A stretch of 64,000 nt of DNA from Candidatus Poribacteria bacterium. GTDB taxonomy: Bacteria; Poribacteria; WGA-4E; JAJDTR01. This document shows positions 34,627-44,123 of the stretch, piece by piece (positions within the stretch are counted from its first letter, which is position 1; every line of letters begins with the position of its first letter). The position numbers and the translations under genes are program-made. The stretch spans positions 62,001-126,000 of the forward strand of contig JAPPIK010000025.1 of NCBI GenBank assembly GCA_028820655.1, written 5' to 3'. The notes beneath the pieces were generated by a model. That model saw nothing but the letters and a program-made list of their open reading frames with translations, made no database searches and was not told the origin of the DNA.

Positions 34627-36164
34627 GGACTCGCCTTACCCTTTGTTGCAACGAACAACTCATGGTATAACCCTCTGTTTGTTGGCGACGCGAATCTGGT
34701 GAAAATCTCGGAAAACGAGCCCTTGGCCGTTTGTGTTTGTTCTTCTAGTCTCCCAATCAGACTTCCAATCGCCAACGTTGTCTTTTTGGCTTGATGGCCG
34801 GATATCGGTAACTCATCGACAGTTTTCCGTAGATACGCCCGTTGAATGCACAAATCATTGAAGTCACCGAGGTTGTCTTGTAAACTCTTTAGCTCTTTTA
34901 TCAAACGCGATATTTTTCTTCTAGGAAACAGACTGAAAAAAAACTCCATTAAATATCGTAGTTTCTTACACTCAATCCTTAGTGCATGTAACCGATGATC
35001 GTTAGCCGTCTCAGAAGGTTGAGCGCCAGTTTTTAGAATCTCAGTGTACCTCTTGTGGATTCTTTTTCGGGCCAACTCGGAGATTGGAACTGTTGCATTC
35101 GGTGCGGTTGGCGATTCCGCCAAGGGTTCATTCAGAAAGTCCTCCCATTTTCGTACAGCTTTGGAATATTCAGCGGAGCACAAACTGTTTTTGAAATCCT
35201 CCAATACTTTGGATCTCTTATCATTTAAGAATAGGAACAAGGGATTGATTTCTTCTCGCAAACTTTCGGGCACCATCTTTTTGTAGGGATTTTCTTTTAG
35301 GAGACAAACGTCCAAATCCCGTAATTCGTTCGAGAGTTTTCCCAAAATCGCAAAATCTCTCTGAAATTTCTTGGTTGTGTCTGCGGGGAAGACCCTTTTT
35401 ATTTGACCTAGTACGATGCGAGTGCGTCGAATGGCGACCCGAAAATCGTGCAAGAATTCAGTGTCAAGATCCTCAATGATATAATTTTCATTGGCTTTCA
35501 TGGTTCTCAATAGAGAACGCAAAATGATCTTTGTGGCTTCATCTGAACGCATGTTCGGCTCCAGCTGCAACCTCAACTTGGAAGAATATTCCCCGGGAGT
35601 TTTATCGCTCTCTTTCAAAACGTCGAAGTACATGGTCTTGGGATTGATTTGCACAAACCCCATTTTTTCCAACCTGTCTACTGTTTTTCGATAATACCTC
35701 GGATATCCTCTAACCGGTTCAACGTGAAGATGGACGCATAGCGTCTGTTCCTGCGCAACACGGCAGATTTCTTCATAGAACAGCTTAACTACGGTTTTCT
35801 GTTCTTTATTCAGAATTCGGTAGATAGTGAATAGAGAACGAAATTCGGTAAGTTTCAGCAGCCTGCGCATTTCAAGAATTGGCGCAAGCAAAGACTTCAA
35901 ATCTCCATCCGGAAACTCCCACGCAAAGCCGGGAAGTGAATCCACTTTGGTACGCCGGACAATCTTGTAATCGGACAAGCTGTGTAGAATCAGCTCATTC
36001 TCGGCGCCGTACAACAGAAGGGATTTTTCAAAGAGCCGCCAATCGAACGTATCGTATATCGCGACATTCTTGGCTTTGGGTTGTTCCTGTATCAGCAAAT
36101 GATAGTCTGCGAGGTCGCCGATGATTTTCCGTCCATCGCGCCCGTCGAGCACGCTCAAGTTCAT
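34623..36164 (-). CDS. CHAD-domain protein (probable polyphosphate binder)
   Basis: 513 aa. The second half is a CHAD domain: LHDFRVAIRRTRIVLGQI, ELRDLDVCLL and, in the repeat half, LHALRIECKKLRYLMEFFFSLF, with the conserved His, Arg and Lys residues that bind polyphosphate in characterised members. The first 210 residues look like a divergent extra domain, possibly CYTH-like or winged-helix; no catalytic motif is visible. CHAD proteins associate with polyphosphate granules. The overlapping ParA-like gene suggests positioning of granules by a ParA-type ATPase. A hairpin (CGTCCCAT/ATGGGACG, 36201-36229) lies between this gene and mgtE. Confidence 0.82.
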   Translation of the reverse strand: MNLSVLDGRDGRKIIGDLADYHLLIQEQPKAKNVAIYDTFDWRLFEKSLLLYGAENELILHSLSDYKIVRRTKVDSLPGFAWEFPDGDLKSLLAPILEMRRLLKLTEFRSLFTIYRILNKEQKTVVKLFYEEICRVAQEQTLCVHLHVEPVRGYPRYYRKTVDRLEKMGFVQINPKTMYFDVLKESDKTPGEYSSKLRLQLEPNMRSDEATKIILRSLLRTMKANENYIIEDLDTEFLHDFRVAIRRTRIVLGQIKRVFPADTTKKFQRDFAILGKLSNELRDLDVCLLKENPYKKMVPESLREEINPLFLFLNDKRSKVLEDFKNSLCSAEYSKAVRKWEDFLNEPLAESPTAPNATVPISELARKRIHKRYTEILKTGAQPSETANDHRLHALRIECKKLRYLMEFFFSLFPRRKISRLIKELKSLQDNLGDFNDLCIQRAYLRKTVDELPISGHQAKKTTLAIGSLIGRLEEQTQTAKGSFSEIFTRFASPTNRGLYHELFVATKGKASP

Positions 36165-36200
36165 TTTTCGCGTTAACTTCCTCGGAGATCCGCTCTATGC

Positions 36201-36229
36201 CGTCCCATGTGCTTTCATTCGATGGGACG
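36201..36229. other. Hairpin between mgtE and the CHAD gene
   Basis: CGTCCCAT and ATGGGACG form an 8-bp stem with a 13-nt loop in the 102-base spacer. There is no T-run on either side, so a terminator is only possible, not shown. Confidence 0.35.
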
Positions 36230-36266
36230 CACTCGATTAGGCGGCACTTAGGTTAAATGACTATAG

Positions 36267-37646
36267 TCAAAATAGCAGAAACCGTGCAACAGTAAAGTAT
36301 GTCAGAATGCCGAAAACGTCAATCGAAGTCGTCACAAATGGCCCAGTCGCAATAGCCGGATCGACCTGCAGCCGTTTAAAAAACATTGGGATGAGCGCAC
36401 CGATCGCGGCTGCAATTAACATATTGACGCAAATTGCTATGGCAACAACAACAGGAAATCGCCAAGCAAATTCCAATCCGTCAATCTCCACTTTTGAAAA
36501 ACGCAATTTCGCGAATGCGCCAAGCAGAATTCCGTAAACACATCCGAGTGCCACGCCGGTTGCAACTTCTCGCCACAATACTTTCCACGCCCCCTTGGGG
36601 TCAATCTCTCCGGTGGCAAGCCCACGAACGACAATTGTCGATGACTGGGTGCCGATATTGCCTCCCATTCCAATGACAATCGGTATAAATGCAGCCAATG
36701 CGGCGAGTCTGTCCAACTGAACCTCAAAAACCCCAATAACATAAACAGCGACTAATCCACCGACAAAGCTTGCCAACAACCAGGGCAAACGCGCGCGTGT
36801 ATTCTTGAATATGGACTTTGAGGCGATATTGACATCGCCCGTGCCCGCCATTTTCAACATATCTTCCGTGTTTTCTTCACGAATAACATCAATCACATCA
36901 TCAATCGTTACAATCCCGATTAACTTTACAGTGTCATCGATAACCGGCACAGCGAGAAGGTTGTAACGAGCCACAACATGCGCCACCTCCTCTTGCGGCG
37001 TGTTGGGATGCACCGAAAAAACTCGAGTGGTCATGAGATCTCTCAAGGGCGTGTCAGGTTTGGTTGCCACAAGCTGTCTGAGGGATATGACACCTTTGAG
37101 CTGATTCTCGCGGTCGACCACATAAACATAGAACACCATTTCAATATCAACCAGTTCCCGAATCCTCGCCGTCGCCGCGGCGGCTGTTGTTTCCTCTGTC
37201 AACGCGAGAAAGTTGGGAGTCATTATGTAGCCTGCAGTTCTCTCTTCAAATTGTAACAGTTGCTCGACATGTTCGGAGGCTTTCCCCTTTATGAGCTTGA
37301 GCAATTGCCGGGATTTCTCCTCGGGTAAATCTGCCAGTATGTCTCCCAGATCATCGGCTGGCATGGTGTGAAAAACCTCCGCCAAAATGGCAGCATCAAA
37401 TTCGTGCACAATGAGATTTCTGTCCTCGCTGTTCAGTTCGCTCATCACCTCGCCCATTTGTCCCTGTTCGATGAGGAGACCAAACAAGATGGACTTCTCG
37501 TTGGGACGAAGATATGGGAACCAGTGTGCAATGTCCGCAGCATGGGATTTGCTGACGACGTTTTGCAAGTTCGAAGTCGCTCTGCGTTTAATGAGTCTGA
37601 TTACCGTGGATATGAGAATGTCATCTCGGTCTCGTGAAGTTATCAT
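36267..37646 (-). CDS. mgtE: Magnesium transporter MgtE
   Basis: 459 aa from ATG 37646; an earlier in-frame start would add 40 unconserved residues. The N domain carries the family pattern ADIAHWFPYLRPNEKSILFGLL and DDLGDILADLPEEKSRQLLKLI. A pair of CBS domains follows (GYIMTPNFLAL..., DLMTTRVFSVHPNTPQEEVA and LIGIVTIDDVIDVIREENTED). The last third has five membrane helices with GGNIGTQSSTIVVRGLATGEI. It transports Mg2+ and is gated by cytosolic Mg2+ through the CBS dimer. No M-box riboswitch is visible upstream. Confidence 0.93.
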   Translation of the reverse strand: MITSRDRDDILISTVIRLIKRRATSNLQNVVSKSHAADIAHWFPYLRPNEKSILFGLLIEQGQMGEVMSELNSEDRNLIVHEFDAAILAEVFHTMPADDLGDILADLPEEKSRQLLKLIKGKASEHVEQLLQFEERTAGYIMTPNFLALTEETTAAAATARIRELVDIEMVFYVYVVDRENQLKGVISLRQLVATKPDTPLRDLMTTRVFSVHPNTPQEEVAHVVARYNLLAVPVIDDTVKLIGIVTIDDVIDVIREENTEDMLKMAGTGDVNIASKSIFKNTRARLPWLLASFVGGLVAVYVIGVFEVQLDRLAALAAFIPIVIGMGGNIGTQSSTIVVRGLATGEIDPKGAWKVLWREVATGVALGCVYGILLGAFAKLRFSKVEIDGLEFAWRFPVVVAIAICVNMLIAAAIGALIPMFFKRLQVDPAIATGPFVTTSIDVFGILTYFTVARFLLF

Positions 37647-37838
37647 TAGATTTGTAGAGTAGAATTTTTTTTCACGTTTATCAATATTAATCCGGCGCGT
37701 TTTACTCAGCCGCAAAGAATGAAAGAGGCTGTGGTCGGCACGAGATTGGCGTAAATATAACGGCATTACGTGAAGATTATTATATCATCTTGGAGGTGAT
37801 AAAGAAACAAAAAGCCCGATCGCCCAGCGTGTTTAAAC

Positions 37839-37880
37839 ATGGCTATACCCACTCGGTCGAGTGGGATGATAACGCCATGT
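37839..37880. repeat. Large imperfect palindrome
   Basis: CATGGC at the left pairs with GCCATG at the right, and the centre CCCACTCG-gt-CGAGTGGG is a perfect 8-bp arm. It lies in the 37647-38117 gap between mgtE and the broken regulator gene, where no gene is supported. It could be a protein-binding site or the relic of a mobile element; no T-run argues against a terminator. Confidence 0.5.
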
Positions 37881-38117
37881 TCACATCGCGGCGATTTCTT
37901 TTTGACATGACCAGATTCATCCGGTTTTTCGTTAATTTTGGGAACCGCCAGTCAGGAAGGTTGGCGCCAGAGTAAAATTGGAAGGGTCTTCATGGAAGGT
38001 TGCTCAGGACCGCGAGGTGAGATTGGAATCCGCTGCCAGGTGCAGCTAGATACGGTCTATCCGAATAGTGATCTGTTAAATCCACTCAATGAGATTGAGC
38101 GAATAAAACAGTTTCGA

Positions 38118-39150
38118 CTACTCCTTGAAGCGGTAGCCGACCCCGTGTACGGTTTCGATAGCCTCGCTCAGTTGATGCAACTTGCGCCTCGGTCGACTGA
38201 TGTGAATATCCACGGTGCGATCCACCGTGTAATAGTTATCGCCCATAGTTCATTCATCAGAAGATCGCGCGTGAAGACACGTCCGGGAGCGCTCGCGAAG
38301 AGTGTAAGGAGCCTGAACTCCGTGGCGGTCAAATTCACTTCCAGTTCCCTGTTGAATACTTGATGCTTGTCCAAATCTATAATCAAGTCGAGAATCTTAA
38401 GTTGCTTCGGGGCTACCCCAGCCCCGGTACCTTGCATACGTCGCCGGACGGCACGAAGCCTCAATACTACCTCCCTGGGACTGAAGGGTTTGGTTATATA
38501 ATCATCAGTTCCCAATTCCAGTCCTACAATCCCGTCGGTTCTCTCCCCTTATGCAGTCAGCACAATCACGGAAGTCTTGCAGTCTCATGATTGTCTTTTA
38601 GAACCTGTTTGAAAAGTCGGCAGCCAAGCCGTCTTTCGTCATTTGAAGACAGTTTTTTCATGTTTTTGTAATTCCTCGCTATATACCTTTGGGATCTCTA
38701 TCGCACTCGCTATCCACTCGCTTGATCCCCTCTGGGGCTTAGATGCGTGGGGGTTCGGTGTTTCTATACTCCTTCAAGATCTCTATGGGATCTCTATCGC
38801 GTTCGTTATCCACTCACTTGATCACTCACTATCCGTTCGCTTGATCCCCTTCGGGGCTTTTAGAGGCTGGTGCGCAGGGGATTTTCTATCGCGATCGCTA
38901 TCCACTCGCTTGATTGCACCCTACAAATTATATTTTTCAAACAGGCTCTTAACATTCGACAAACTTCAAGTCCATCGACGCGCGGAAGTAACAGATCCAG
39001 GAGAATCAGGTCGGGGGATTGAATGTTCACATGTCGAAGTGCATCTTCGCCATTGGATGCCGTTGTAGTCTCAAAACCTACCCGATGTAGACTATACGCC
39101 AACAATTCGACAATATCGGGTTCGTCTTCGACGATTAGGATTTTCGACAT
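38118..39150 (-). pseudogene. PhoB-like response regulator, split by a MITE and frameshifted
   Basis: The receiver start is clear at the right (MSKILIVEDEPDIVELLAYSL, ILLDLLLPRVDGLEVCRML). The reading is then interrupted by a 348-bp MITE. After it the receiver resumes (VIVLTA, then TAA, then GIVGLELGTDDYITKPFSPRE), followed by the winged-helix domain VNLTATEFRLLTLFASAPGRVFTRDLLMNELW. A further frame change leads to VDRTVDIHISRPRRKL and GVGYRFKE with TAG at 38118. So insertion, nonsense and at least one frameshift are present. It is divergent to a broken PhoR-like kinase gene, its former partner. Confidence 0.9.
38601..38948. mobile_element. MITE, copy 2 (348 bp), inserted in a response regulator gene
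   Basis: Ends GAACCTGTTTGAAAA and TTTTCAAACAGGCTC, the same inverted repeat as copy 1, flanked on both sides by TTA (38598-38600 and 38949-38951). It contains several units beginning GATCTCTATCGC (38693, 38789 and a shorter one near 38884) and ending GGGGCTT. It has no coding capacity. The host gene is cut in the middle of its receiver domain, so the insertion itself is directly visible. Confidence 0.9.
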
Positions 39151-39297
39151 CATCAGCATAACTATAGACTGGAAATGTTACAGATGTATTACACTTCAGT
39201 GGCTTTTTGGTGACGTATTTCTTTTGAATGGCGATGACGATGGCGGGTATGATAAGATGACGATCAACTTTACGCATATATCCAAATAGCTGCGAGA

Positions 39298-41032
39298 ATG
39301 CGCGCACGACCGATACTGCGCTACATCTTTATTTCTTTGGCGACACTGCTCGAGGTGTTCGTATACTTACATCACTCGTTAAAACGGATGTTCTCTGAAC
39401 AGACCGTGTCCAAACCAGAGACGAATGTGCGCATAACCGGTCAATATCTGAGTAACATGCTCCCAACGAAATTCAGTTAGGACACGGTAGAGGAGCTTGT
39501 TGACGAACTTGACACGGAATCCTTCGAGCGCATCACATTCATTGATCCGGTTGGCACCGTATAGGGCGATAGCGCTTACGACGGTGACGCTCTGACAGAA
39601 TTGGACAACCTCCAAAACCGCCCTAGCGCAGGGTATCGGCAATGCAACTCGATACAGTGAGGTTCACGAAACCGATATGCGTTATTTGGCAGTTCCGGTG
39701 TTGCGAGAAAACAGGTTAATCGGCGTGTGTCGAGTTGCAATACCCGTGCATCGCACGCAAGGGTTTGCCGAACGTCTAAAATCAACCCATCTTCTAGCCG
39801 TTGCCATTGGCTTGGCTTCCACACTAATACTCGGTCTTATTGCCGCGAAGATAGTGACAAGACCGATTCGCAGCTTTCTGGGGACAGCAAAACTGATTGC
39901 CGATGAACGAATTTCCGTGCAAGTTTCAAATAATTCTCCAGAGGAACTTGGGCGGTTGACTCGGCATTTCAGCCACATGGCGGATCGGGTCAAACATCAG
40001 ATCCATGAAATCTCCCAGGAACGAGATCAATTGGAAACGATCTTGGCGAACATGGTCGAAGGTGTGTTATTGATAGACGAGTCGTTTGCTATTGTTTTCG
40101 CAAACCCCGCCGCTGTTCAGATGTTGGATCTTTCTGGCTACTAACGGGGAGATCCCCTCATCGAGACAGTTCGCGATCCAAATTCACAGGAACCTCTGAC
40201 GAAAAGTCAGGATACGAGAGAATCCGCGTTTGCCGAACTCAAGTTGGTGGGAACCGCAGACCGCGAAATTGAAATCACGGCGGTTCCTGTCGTAGACGAA
40301 CATCTGGTCGTGATTCACGAAGTAAATCAACTGAGAAAATTGGAGCGCGTGCGTGTGGATTTTGTCACCAATGTTTCTCACGAGATTCGGACGCTGCTTA
40401 CCGGGGCCTTGAACGACTCGAACACAGATCGGCGTTTCGTAGAAAAGATTCTTCAACAGTCATCCGCACTGTCACAGCTTGTGACACATCTTCTCGATCT
40501 CTCACGTTTAGAGTCCGGAATGGCTGCCCTTACGCTTGAACTTTGTGAACTTGGATCATTTCGTTCGCCTCTTCAGAATTTGTTCGGTCCGGTTTTCGAT
40601 GACGCCAAACTCACATTCGATTGGGAGATTCCCGACGACTTGCCTCCGGTAATGGTCGACAAACGGCTCTTGGATCAAACATTCGCCAATCTGATTGACA
40701 ATGCCATCAATTAAACTTCTCTGGGCGGACAAATTACCATTTCGTCCAGTATAAGTGGTTCTGAGATTGTGATACACATTCGAGACACTGACATTGGCAT
40801 CTCTTCCGAAATGTTACCACGGAAATTTGAGCGCTTCTATAGAGTGGACAAGGCACGTTCATCGGAGGTAAGTGGAACAGGATTGGTACTAGCGATTGCC
40901 AAACACATTCTACTGCAACACGGTGGGCGAATCTGGGCGGAGAGCGTGCTTGGGGAAGGATCTGTGTTCCACTTCGCGTTACCTTTGCAACGGACAGAGA
41001 CACCAAACGGACACAATGGCACACGACCATAA
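39298..41032 (+). pseudogene. PhoR-like sensor histidine kinase with nonsense and frameshift lesions
   Basis: Following one gene outline: an N-terminal membrane helix (LRYIFISLATLLEVFVYL), TAG at 39478, TAG at 39562, a frame change near 39616, then TRYSEVHETDMRYLAVPV and a second helix with a HAMP domain (IVTRPIRSFLGTAKLIADE). A PAS segment ends at TAA 40142. The kinase core resumes in frame (VTNVSHEIRTLLTG, DLSRLESG) with an apparent in-frame deletion after the H box. Another TAA at 40712 sits in the N box, and the G-rich ATP lid follows (VSGTGLVLAIAKHIL, HGGRIWAES). The gene is dead unless rescued by editing. Its tail overlaps the next gene's start. Confidence 0.9.
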
Positions 41033-43241
41033 CAAAACAGACAATTTCATGATCATCCCGGTTGACGAGTCGTTCATCCAACAACGCAATCAAACGGAAA
41101 GGGAGTTGCTTTCTGCGGTCAAAGCCAATACGCCTCAAACCTGGAGAACTCCGCTCTTCCCACAGGATGAGACTGGAGAGTTCTCCTTTTTTTTGGACGC
41201 AGGTTTGATCGATCGGCTGAATCTCTGGGATTGGTTCCGCAATTATAAAAGAGAATCTCAGGCGTCGACCGGCGGTATTCGGGGCCCACAGAATGTGTTA
41301 TATCCGTGGGACATGCGATTCCCTATCAACCAAATGGGCGTCGTATTGGCAACTCTCGGAAAGAGTTTGGTGGCAAATGAGAATTCCAAGGGTAGGCAGC
41401 TTAAGAAGATTGCCGGTTGCGAAGTCCGGTACAACTCAAAAAAATACGTTGAATTGATTTCTCGCATTCAGGCCGCTCAGGGCATTCAGACACTGGTAAC
41501 AAGAAATCTTGCACCAATTCCCATTTGGATGGTGTCGTTCCTGATTTTTATACTGGATCTGGACGGCGGTGAGCACGTAACCTCAAGCCATTCCGTGAGT
41601 ACCAAGACCGCAACCAAAGATTTGAACAATCAAGGGAGTCAATATCTGTCCGAGGAATCGCTTCAGTTTGTCAACAAAATTGAGAAAATCTTGAAGACGG
41701 CGGAATCCGAAGGATATTCGATTCAGTTCAGTGCTTTAAACGACGACAATATTGATTTCAGCCTCATTGACAGATTTGACGGCGGTGTCAGCCTATACGT
41801 CGATTACTTGCGCAATGGAGTTGCAAACGATGCCAACTTAAATCTTATCCGTAAGATGAAACCTCCGATCGTCATAGACTGCGTAGGCGGGTGCATGTAC
41901 CAAACAATGCGTAGAATCTTTGAACGGTTAAAAGTCGCGGATACATTGAAGTGGCTCCATGTTGAGGCTGATCCACTTTACTATAATATCGGAAAACTAG
42001 ATTACAACCCGAAATCCGGAGAAACGGAGTATTTCGATCTGGGTTGTGACTTCAGCATTCTTGAAGTCGTGAAAACGGCAGACTACGCTACAAAACTGAA
42101 GAACGAGCCAATTGGAACCGTCATTGAGGTGACGGACCCGGATGGCGATCGACTGATTGTGTGCGAAATTGAGCCAGTGGATCGCAAATGCATTTTGGAG
42201 AGAATCGGGATTGAGTTTTTGGATCTTGGCAATGGGAGAATCCTGAGCATTTTTACACCCAACCAATCTTTCTTGATGAATATGGACTTCTATGCAAATC
42301 AGTTGAAAACCATAGGGGTATGGGAGGCGCACCCGCGCTTCATTATCAAGACAACGCCCTCCGCAATTGCATGGGACGAATGGGCGCTTAGGAACGGTGT
42401 CAGCGCCGTCAATGTTCCGGTCGGATTCAAAGAAATTGCGGCAGTCATAAAAAAGGTCGAAAGACAAATGTCGAATTCGCCTGATGAACCTGTCGTCGTG
42501 AAGGATATTTTCGGAGAGTCGATAAATCTTGGGGTTCAACCCCGTCTTCTTTTCGGAGGGGAGGAGAGTGGCGGAATGATTACCGGACCGGAGGAATTGA
42601 TTCGAAGTCGGAATGGGCGCACCGGAATCGCCATGCGCGAAAAGAGTGCGGGAGAGTCGATGGTTCTCGTTGCGGCACTTGCGGCACATTGCAAAGCAAA
42701 GCGCCTTCATCTATCCGAATATCTCGAGAGGCTCTACACCGAGAATTCCATCGTTGGCAAATATGACATCCGCGAAGACGTCGTCTACTACAACGAATCT
42801 GAACCCGACCCTGCCAAACTGAAACGAGCGAAACTAGGCGGAGAAATGAAGCGAGACAGGAACGACCTCTTTTTCCTTGGACTCGCAATTTCCCGGCACG
42901 AGGAGCGAATCGGTTTAAATCAAGTACGTGTGATCCTTGAGGAAACTTTCCCGTCGCTTGATTTTTCCGATCTTGAAGGTGTGCGGTTTGTGGGTGATGG
43001 GACGTACTTCAAATTCCGCGGCAAGTTTGTAGAGATTCGCAAGTCTGGCACCGACGCAAAGACTAAGGCATATGCCTCGGGTAACGATAAGAGAAACTGC
43101 CGACAATTTGCGGAAGCGTTTGGCAACTATGGAGGCGAACTCACTGCAAGTTACAGAACTGCGATCAGCGATGCCTACCTTTCGACGGTAGAAGAAAAGG
43201 CGCGCGAAATCTATCGCCAATTCCAGCTTGAAACAGTTTGA
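41016..43241 (+). CDS. Large alpha-D-phosphohexomutase (phosphoglucomutase/phosphomannomutase superfamily)
   Basis: 741 aa from ATG 41016, much longer than the usual 450-580 residues. The four superfamily sites are all present. The phosphoserine loop is EHVTSSHS (S191), where TASHNP is more common. The metal site TDPDGDR is at 373-379, the sugar-binding loop GGEESGG, and the phosphate-binding loop RKSGTDAKTKAYASG lies near the C terminus. It should move phosphate between C1 and C6 of a hexose phosphate. Extra sequence precedes the Ser loop and lies between domains 1 and 2. The first 17 bases overlap the decayed kinase. ATG 41049 is an alternative start. Confidence 0.83.
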   Translation: MAHDHNKTDNFMIIPVDESFIQQRNQTERELLSAVKANTPQTWRTPLFPQDETGEFSFFLDAGLIDRLNLWDWFRNYKRESQASTGGIRGPQNVLYPWDMRFPINQMGVVLATLGKSLVANENSKGRQLKKIAGCEVRYNSKKYVELISRIQAAQGIQTLVTRNLAPIPIWMVSFLIFILDLDGGEHVTSSHSVSTKTATKDLNNQGSQYLSEESLQFVNKIEKILKTAESEGYSIQFSALNDDNIDFSLIDRFDGGVSLYVDYLRNGVANDANLNLIRKMKPPIVIDCVGGCMYQTMRRIFERLKVADTLKWLHVEADPLYYNIGKLDYNPKSGETEYFDLGCDFSILEVVKTADYATKLKNEPIGTVIEVTDPDGDRLIVCEIEPVDRKCILERIGIEFLDLGNGRILSIFTPNQSFLMNMDFYANQLKTIGVWEAHPRFIIKTTPSAIAWDEWALRNGVSAVNVPVGFKEIAAVIKKVERQMSNSPDEPVVVKDIFGESINLGVQPRLLFGGEESGGMITGPEELIRSRNGRTGIAMREKSAGESMVLVAALAAHCKAKRLHLSEYLERLYTENSIVGKYDIREDVVYYNESEPDPAKLKRAKLGGEMKRDRNDLFFLGLAISRHEERIGLNQVRVILEETFPSLDFSDLEGVRFVGDGTYFKFRGKFVEIRKSGTDAKTKAYASGNDKRNCRQFAEAFGNYGGELTASYRTAISDAYLSTVEEKAREIYRQFQLETV

Positions 43242-43301
43242 ATCCTGGAGCCTAGGGCACTCTGTGGACAGCCACGAATGCAAACGAGAATCAGCCTTGG
43301 T

Positions 43302-43949
43302 CTACTGGTCTTCCAACCTCATTAGCTCGAGGGCGATGGAAGCCGATTTTCCCGTCGGAATACCCTTAACTTCAGCATGCGCAGTTCGGTATCCCTGCTT
43401 TGTAGCGGTGACAATAGAAGTAAGGTTCGACCAAACGGCAATTTCAAACTGTCCGTTGGAATCGGACGCGCTTTCGAGCGTATTGCAAATGGCTTCGTTA
43501 CATTTGACCCGAATTACAGCCCCCACAATCGGCGCCCTCGTTACCGAATCGGATACAGTGCCCATGATACGCGTGGGAACATATTTGCCCGTATTTTGCG
43601 GAAAAATTACGGCACGTCCGACTTCGGTGACTTTTCCTTCAGCGACCTCAATCTCTCTGATGGCATTATTGGTCACATAGCCAAACGCCGAAACACGGAG
43701 ATTATAGTGCCCGGGAGTTAAATCCTCAATGAGGAAGACACCATCCTGAACACCGACTGCAGCGACAACGTTGCCTTCATACAACACCTCAACCTTCGCA
43801 TCATAGACCGATATGGGTGAGATGTTGCCGCGAATTGAACCCGCAATCGCGCTCGGAGGAAACACCTGCCGTGTCTCCCTCTCCTCCGCGCAACCTACCA
43901 ATAACAGCACATAGATGGCCACAACAGAATTGAATGCATGTTGCTTCAT
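43302..43949 (-). CDS. Lipoprotein with two carboxypeptidase-regulatory-like domains
   Basis: 215 aa from ATG 43949, which gives a short lipoprotein signal ending LLLVGC. Two beta-sandwich domains follow: the first with GVFLIEDLTPGHYNLRVSAFGY, the second with IMGTVSDSVTRAPIVGAVIRV and NGQFEIAVWSN, the typical G.V.D..T..PL.GA.V pattern of CarboxypepD_reg domains. Such domains are structural modules of surface proteins; no catalytic motif is present. The gene is convergent with the phosphohexomutase gene, 60 bases apart. Confidence 0.78.
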   Translation of the reverse strand: MKQHAFNSVVAIYVLLLVGCAEERETRQVFPPSAIAGSIRGNISPISVYDAKVEVLYEGNVVAAVGVQDGVFLIEDLTPGHYNLRVSAFGYVTNNAIREIEVAEGKVTEVGRAVIFPQNTGKYVPTRIMGTVSDSVTRAPIVGAVIRVKCNEAICNTLESASDSNGQFEIAVWSNLTSIVTATKQGYRTAHAEVKGIPTGKSASIALELMRLEDQ

Positions 43950-44123
43950 AATCAATCGTCGCCGCAGCGACAGAATCAACATCTTCCCTTGACTTACTCA
44001 ATGAACAGGTCGGGTAAAACGGAAATTCGCTGAAAGCACCCGCAAGACAAAACTCTCAGGGTTTCGTTTCACCCTAAAATGCCAATATTTGAGCGAATCT
44101 CAACGCTTCAGCAGAAACTGTTG

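Noticed and set aside
37790-37975. 61-aa ORF between mgtE and the broken regulator
   Set aside because: It spans the 42-bp palindrome, has no family match, and its codon pattern looks random.
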